A DNA stretch of 64,000 nucleotides from an uncultured Polaribacter sp. (lineage in GTDB: Bacteria > Bacteroidota > Bacteroidia > Flavobacteriales > Flavobacteriaceae): NCBI RefSeq assembly GCF_947501385.1, contig NZ_CANMVP010000016.1, positions 49,119 through 113,118 on the forward strand. Reading direction: 5' to 3'. Each line of letters opens with the position of its first letter. The first letter of the stretch is position 1. The position numbers and the translations under genes were made by a program. The notes beneath the pieces are model-generated. The model was given only the letters and a program-made list of their open reading frames with translations. It had not been told where the DNA came from and did not search any database. Shown here one piece after another: positions 61,086 through 64,000 of the stretch.

Positions 61086-61841
61086 ATGCTCACAAAAAGA
61101 ATTATCCCTTGCTTAGACATCAAAAACGGAAGAACTGTAAAAGGTGTCAACTTTATCAACTTAATTGATGCCGGTGATCCTGTAGTTTTAGCAAAACAAT
61201 ATGCAGATTTAGGCGCAGATGAATTGGTTTTTTTAGATATTTCTGCTACTTTAGAAGGTAGAAAAACCTTGCTAGAAATGGTGTTAAAAGTGGCGGAACA
61301 GGTAAATATTCCATTTACAGTTGGTGGTGGTATTTCTTCTGTTGAAGATGTAGACATGCTCCTAAAATATGGTGCAGATAAGGTATCTATCAATTCATCC
61401 GCAATTAAAAGACCAGATTTGGTAAATAAATTGGCAGACAAATTTGGGAGCCAATGTGTAGTAGTTGCTATCGACGCAAAACAAATTAATGGAGAATGGT
61501 TTGTACACTTAGCCGGAGGAACCATTCCAACAGAACTCAATTTATTTGATTGGGCAAAAGAAGTAGAAAAACGAGGCGCAGGAGAAATCTTATTTACATC
61601 TATGAATAATGACGGAACAAAAGCAGGTTTTGCAAACCAAGCCTTGGCAAAATTGTCTACTGAATTAAATATTCCTATTATTGCTTCTGGTGGTGCAGGA
61701 ACCGTACAACATTTTATAGATACTTTTACCATTGGAAAATCGGACGCCGCTTTGGCAGCAAGTGTTTTTCATTTTGGTGAAATTCCTATTTTAGCATTAA
61801 AACAAGAGTTAAAAGATCATAATATCTTGGTGCGACTTTAG
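61086..61841 (+). CDS. hisF: Imidazole glycerol phosphate synthase, cyclase subunit
   Basis: 251 residues, (beta-alpha)8 barrel. Catalytic Asp in [14 protein letters not shown] (Asp11) and Asp in [11 protein letters not shown] (about 178), with GGGISSVED and ASGGAGT phosphate-binding loops. With HisH it forms IGP and AICAR from PRFAR. Confidence 0.97.
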   Translation: MLTKRIIPCLDIKNGRTVKGVNFINLIDAGDPVVLAKQYADLGADELVFLDISATLEGRKTLLEMVLKVAEQVNIPFTVGGGISSVEDVDMLLKYGADKVSINSSAIKRPDLVNKLADKFGSQCVVVAIDAKQINGEWFVHLAGGTIPTELNLFDWAKEVEKRGAGEILFTSMNNDGTKAGFANQALAKLSTELNIPIIASGGAGTVQHFIDTFTIGKSDAALAASVFHFGEIPILALKQELKDHNILVRL

Positions 61842-61846
61842 TTGGA

Positions 61847-61925
61847 ATACTGATCTTGATTCAGTATCAATTAAAAAAAGTTCTCGATATTATTTCGATG
61901 AAAAATAGAAATTACTCTAACTGAC
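61847..61925. repeat. Palindrome and decayed repeat in the hisF-hisIE spacer
   Basis: 61847-61867 ATACTGAT-CTTGA-TTCAGTAT (one mismatch) is of the ATGCTGAA family. 61880-61925 (GTTCTCGATATTATTTCGAT ... AACTGAC) resembles the inner part of the MITE (TTCTCGATAC ... GAATTGAC) in decayed form. Confidence 0.6.
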
Positions 61926-61943
61926 AAAATAAATAGATAAAAA

Positions 61944-62567
61944 ATGAACATCGATTTCAATAAAAATAACGACGGATTAATTCCTGCAATCATTCAAGAC
62001 GCAACCACAAAAAATGTTTTGATGTTAGGGTACATGAATAAAGAGGCATTTCAAAAAACACAAAAAACCAAATTAGTGACTTTTTTCAGTAGAACTAAAA
62101 ACCGTTTATGGACAAAAGGGGAAGAAAGTGGTAATGTGTTGAATTTAATAGATATTAAATTAGATTGTGATAACGATACTTTACTGATTCAAGTGCATCC
62201 TAACGGACCAACCTGTCATAAAGGTTCTGATACTTGTTGGAATGAAGAAAACAATTCTAATTATGGTTTCTTTTCCACTTTAGAAAATGTAATTACAGAA
62301 AGAGTTACCATTTCTAAAATAGATCCAGACCTACGTGATGAGAGTCAAAAAAGTTATGTTGTGTCTCTTTTTGATAAAGGAATTAATAAAATAGCGCAAA
62401 AAGTAGGTGAGGAAGCTGTAGAAACTGTTATTGAAGCGATGGATAATAATGATGAATTGTTCTTGTATGAAGCCGGAGATTTATTATTTCACTATCTAAT
62501 GTTGTTACAAGCCAAAGGGTTTACTTTAAAAGATATTGAAGCAGAATTGATGAAAAGACAGAAGTAA
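61944..62567 (+). CDS. hisI: Bifunctional phosphoribosyl-AMP cyclohydrolase / phosphoribosyl-ATP pyrophosphatase
   Basis: 207 residues. HisI domain (1-~115) with metal ligands in KLDCDNDTLLIQ and GPTCHKGSDTCW; HisE domain (~120-207) with KVGEEAVETVIEAM and EAGDLLFHYLM. It performs steps 2 and 3 of the pathway and is the last gene of the operon. Confidence 0.97.
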   Translation: MNIDFNKNNDGLIPAIIQDATTKNVLMLGYMNKEAFQKTQKTKLVTFFSRTKNRLWTKGEESGNVLNLIDIKLDCDNDTLLIQVHPNGPTCHKGSDTCWNEENNSNYGFFSTLENVITERVTISKIDPDLRDESQKSYVVSLFDKGINKIAQKVGEEAVETVIEAMDNNDELFLYEAGDLLFHYLMLLQAKGFTLKDIEAELMKRQK

Positions 62568-62598
62568 AAAAAACTAGTAAAATTATACAGATGTTGGT

Positions 62599-63096
62599 TT
62601 AAATTGCCAATTTGAACACGATTGTTTTTCCATAATTTGGTGCCTCACCACTGGTGAATATCATTTTATCTTCCTCGAGTTCCTCTAGCTCGAGAATAAA
62701 AAATTTTACTTTAAAATTACCATTAAAACTTTCGCCTCTGCTTACATTTAAGAAAAATCTACCTTCTTCAGCATAAAATGTATATTCAAATGTTGCATAC
62801 TGTTCGGTGGGATTGTTACCAAAACAAGCTATAGTGCCCAATTCCGCTTTTACTTCACCAGTATTTTTGAAAAATGTAAAGACATCATCTTTATAACAAT
62901 CGTTTAAGTCACTTAAAATATTTGCTTCATAGTCCTGATAAAAATTTTCTACCTTCCAAGTTTTAGAGCTATTGCCATGTATTTTTTCTAAATCTTCAAC
63001 ACTGTATCTCACATCAATAATGTTGTCATCAGAATTACTGCAATTGTATAGTAACAAGGCTGTAATAGTTATTAAGAAAAGGGTAATTTTTTTCAT
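62599..63096 (-). CDS. Hypothetical lipoprotein
   Basis: 165 residues with a lipoprotein signal (LLLYNC, Cys19) followed by SNSDDN, the usual acidic start. The mature part resembles lipocalin-like flavobacterial lipoproteins (SSKTWKVENFYQDY; FILELEELEEDKMIFTSGEA). Convergent with hisI. Ligand and role unknown. Confidence 0.72.
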   Translation of the reverse strand: MKKITLFLITITALLLYNCSNSDDNIIDVRYSVEDLEKIHGNSSKTWKVENFYQDYEANILSDLNDCYKDDVFTFFKNTGEVKAELGTIACFGNNPTEQYATFEYTFYAEEGRFFLNVSRGESFNGNFKVKFFILELEELEEDKMIFTSGEAPNYGKTIVFKLAI

Positions 63097-63561
63097 AAAT
63101 AAAGCTTTTAATTTAAAATATACTAGACAAGTATTATGCCAATAAGATCTATTTTAATTATTTGTTTTAAATAAAGATTTTTTGAAACCAACTATCCTTG
63201 AGGCAGAGCCTCGAGGAATTCTTTGCGATGAAACATTCTTGACTAATTTTAGACATACAGCGGAATGATTATAATTTCACAAGCTGTTGTTTTTCTGTTA
63301 GTTGTAAAATTATAATCACATGAAAAGAAATATTATTTGGATTTAATGTAGGCTCTCAAAGTAAACAAAAGATGTAAAGCTGTATGACCACACCAACAAT
63401 AGTAATGATGAGGAAAAGTAGTTGGTTTGATGACGGTTATTAAAACCAAAAACCTCATAAGAAAATAGACTTATGAGGTTTAAAAGCGAAATAAATTATT
63501 AAGAATAGAAAAAATCTTACAATTTCTTACTATTTATCAATTTGTAACTTTCTTTTGTATA
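63097..63561. other. 465-bp spacer with repeats, no gene
   Basis: Holds the TTGAGGCAGAGCCTCGAGGA repeat near 63192-63220 (related to 4548) and the hairpin at 63450. No ORF with coding character was found on either strand. Confidence 0.6.
63450..63481 (-). terminator. Hairpin downstream of the YqaE gene
   Basis: AAACCTCATAAG/CTTATGAGGTTT, a 12-bp perfect stem about 80 bp beyond the YqaE stop; probable terminator. Confidence 0.6.
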
Positions 63562-63714
63562 TTAACTATTTACATAAAATGCATATATAACACCTGGCAA
63601 CCAACCTAAAAAGGTTAATAAAAGACTAATTAAAAACTTAGTTCCGAGTCCGTGTTGTAAAAAAACAGCTAAAGGTGGTAAAATAATATTTAAAAGAATT
63701 GTTAAGATTGACAT
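63562..63714 (-). CDS. YqaE/Pmp3-family membrane protein, 50 aa
   Basis: A short gene read directly: MSILTILLNIILPPLAVFLQ, then HGLGTKFLISLLLTFLGWLP and GVIYAFYVNS. Two membrane helices and the family pattern PPLAVFLQHG...LLTFLGWLPGVIYAFY identify the stress-related YqaE/Pmp3 proteolipid family, which affects membrane potential in other organisms. No ATG alternative. Confidence 0.93.
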   Translation of the reverse strand: MSILTILLNIILPPLAVFLQHGLGTKFLISLLLTFLGWLPGVIYAFYVNS

Positions 63715-64000
63715 GATATTTTTTTTATATTGTTAGGTAGCAAAGATAAAAAAATACGTACTTCTAAATAACGTATATGCTTGAATGTTTAATTCATATC
63801 CGTTACATACAACTATTTTTTATAAGGTTTTTTATAAAACAATAAGGTTTAGTCAATTGAAAGGTCTAAATCTTTAAATTAGTGAAACTCAATTTTTATT
63901 CTCTTTTAGGTTTAATACCTCGAGGCTTGCCTCGTTAATTATTACTATTTTGTGCCTCGATGTCACAAAATAGTAAATATATCCATAAGAGTCATAATGT
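63715..64000. other. Window end: repeats and hairpin, no gene
   Basis: Contains CCTCGAGGCTTGCCTCG (63918-63934) and a 13-bp perfect hairpin TTACTATTTTGTG/CACAAAATAGTAA (63942-63954 with 63964-63976). The latter may be a terminator or a palindromic repeat. No coding sequence seen. Confidence 0.55.

Noticed and set aside
61031..61732. 233-aa minus-strand ORF opposite hisF
   Set aside because: Shadow of hisF; the plus-strand frame carries all catalytic motifs.
1..64000. CRISPR arrays, rRNA or tRNA genes, prophage
   Set aside because: No regularly spaced direct repeats, no cloverleaf or rRNA-like segments, and no phage structural genes were found by reading.

Overview
The window is AT-rich and looks like a chromosome segment from a marine-type Flavobacteriaceae (Bacteroidota; Polaribacter/Tenacibaculum-like is my best guess). 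The signs are TonB receptors with carboxypeptidase-like N-termini, T9SS sorting domains, DUF6452/DUF6048 proteins, MutS2 without an Smr domain, Bacteroidota-type promoters (TTG-N17-20-TAnnTTTG), lipoproteins, and many short palindromic repeats of the kinds I know from flavobacterial genomes. No rRNA, tRNA or CRISPR array was seen.

Layout. 1-9.9 kb: end of a TPR lipoprotein/TonB receptor cluster, a lipoprotein, meaB, an ECF sigma/anti-sigma/surface protein trio, and cysS. 10-17 kb: yidD, lgt, a NUDIX hydrolase, an acyltransferase, an aldo-keto reductase with an MFS transporter, and a small gene broken by a 178-bp MITE. 17-30 kb: a large FAD/Fe-S oxidase, a methyltransferase, a two-gene PARIS-like defence module (AAA ATPase + DUF4435), mutS2, ung, and a zero-spaced three-gene operon (DUF1835, nucleoside phosphorylase, cytosolic binding protein). 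30-33.6 kb: a SUI1-like factor, the second MITE copy, a 2OG-Fe(II) oxygenase, DUF6048/DUF6452 and pterin dehydratase.

33.7-42.4 kb is an accessory island next to the 3' end of rlmD. It holds a vWA surface protein, a sulfatase-YHYH fusion with T9SS signal, a ParDE-type pair and a PIN toxin pair. The modules are separated by three decayed copies of the rlmD 3' end, and the intact rlmD closes the array. This looks like repeated integration that displaced the gene tail each time, and it is the most unusual structure in the window.

44-53.9 kb: rocD, a DUF5362-like membrane protein, an AsmA-like protein, ybaB, an S9 peptidase, and a cysteine-synthase-like gene beside an alpha-oxoamine synthase, a pair that fits sulfonolipid (capnine) synthesis. 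54-62.6 kb: a complete histidine operon (hisG-D-C-B-H-[S23]-A-F-IE) preceded by an 18-codon leader peptide with three His codons and a perfect 12-bp terminator, i.e. an apparent attenuator. Most spacers of the operon carry a dispersed palindromic repeat, a four-helix-bundle (S23) gene sits between hisH and hisA, and a repeat has entered hisA in frame. 62.6-64 kb: a lipoprotein, a small YqaE/Pmp3 protein and hairpin-rich non-coding DNA.

A theme of the whole window is short palindromic elements that sit next to genes or inside them (hisA, the FAD oxidase, probably the yidD 5' end, possibly hisH) without breaking the reading frame, whereas the 178-bp MITE did break one.
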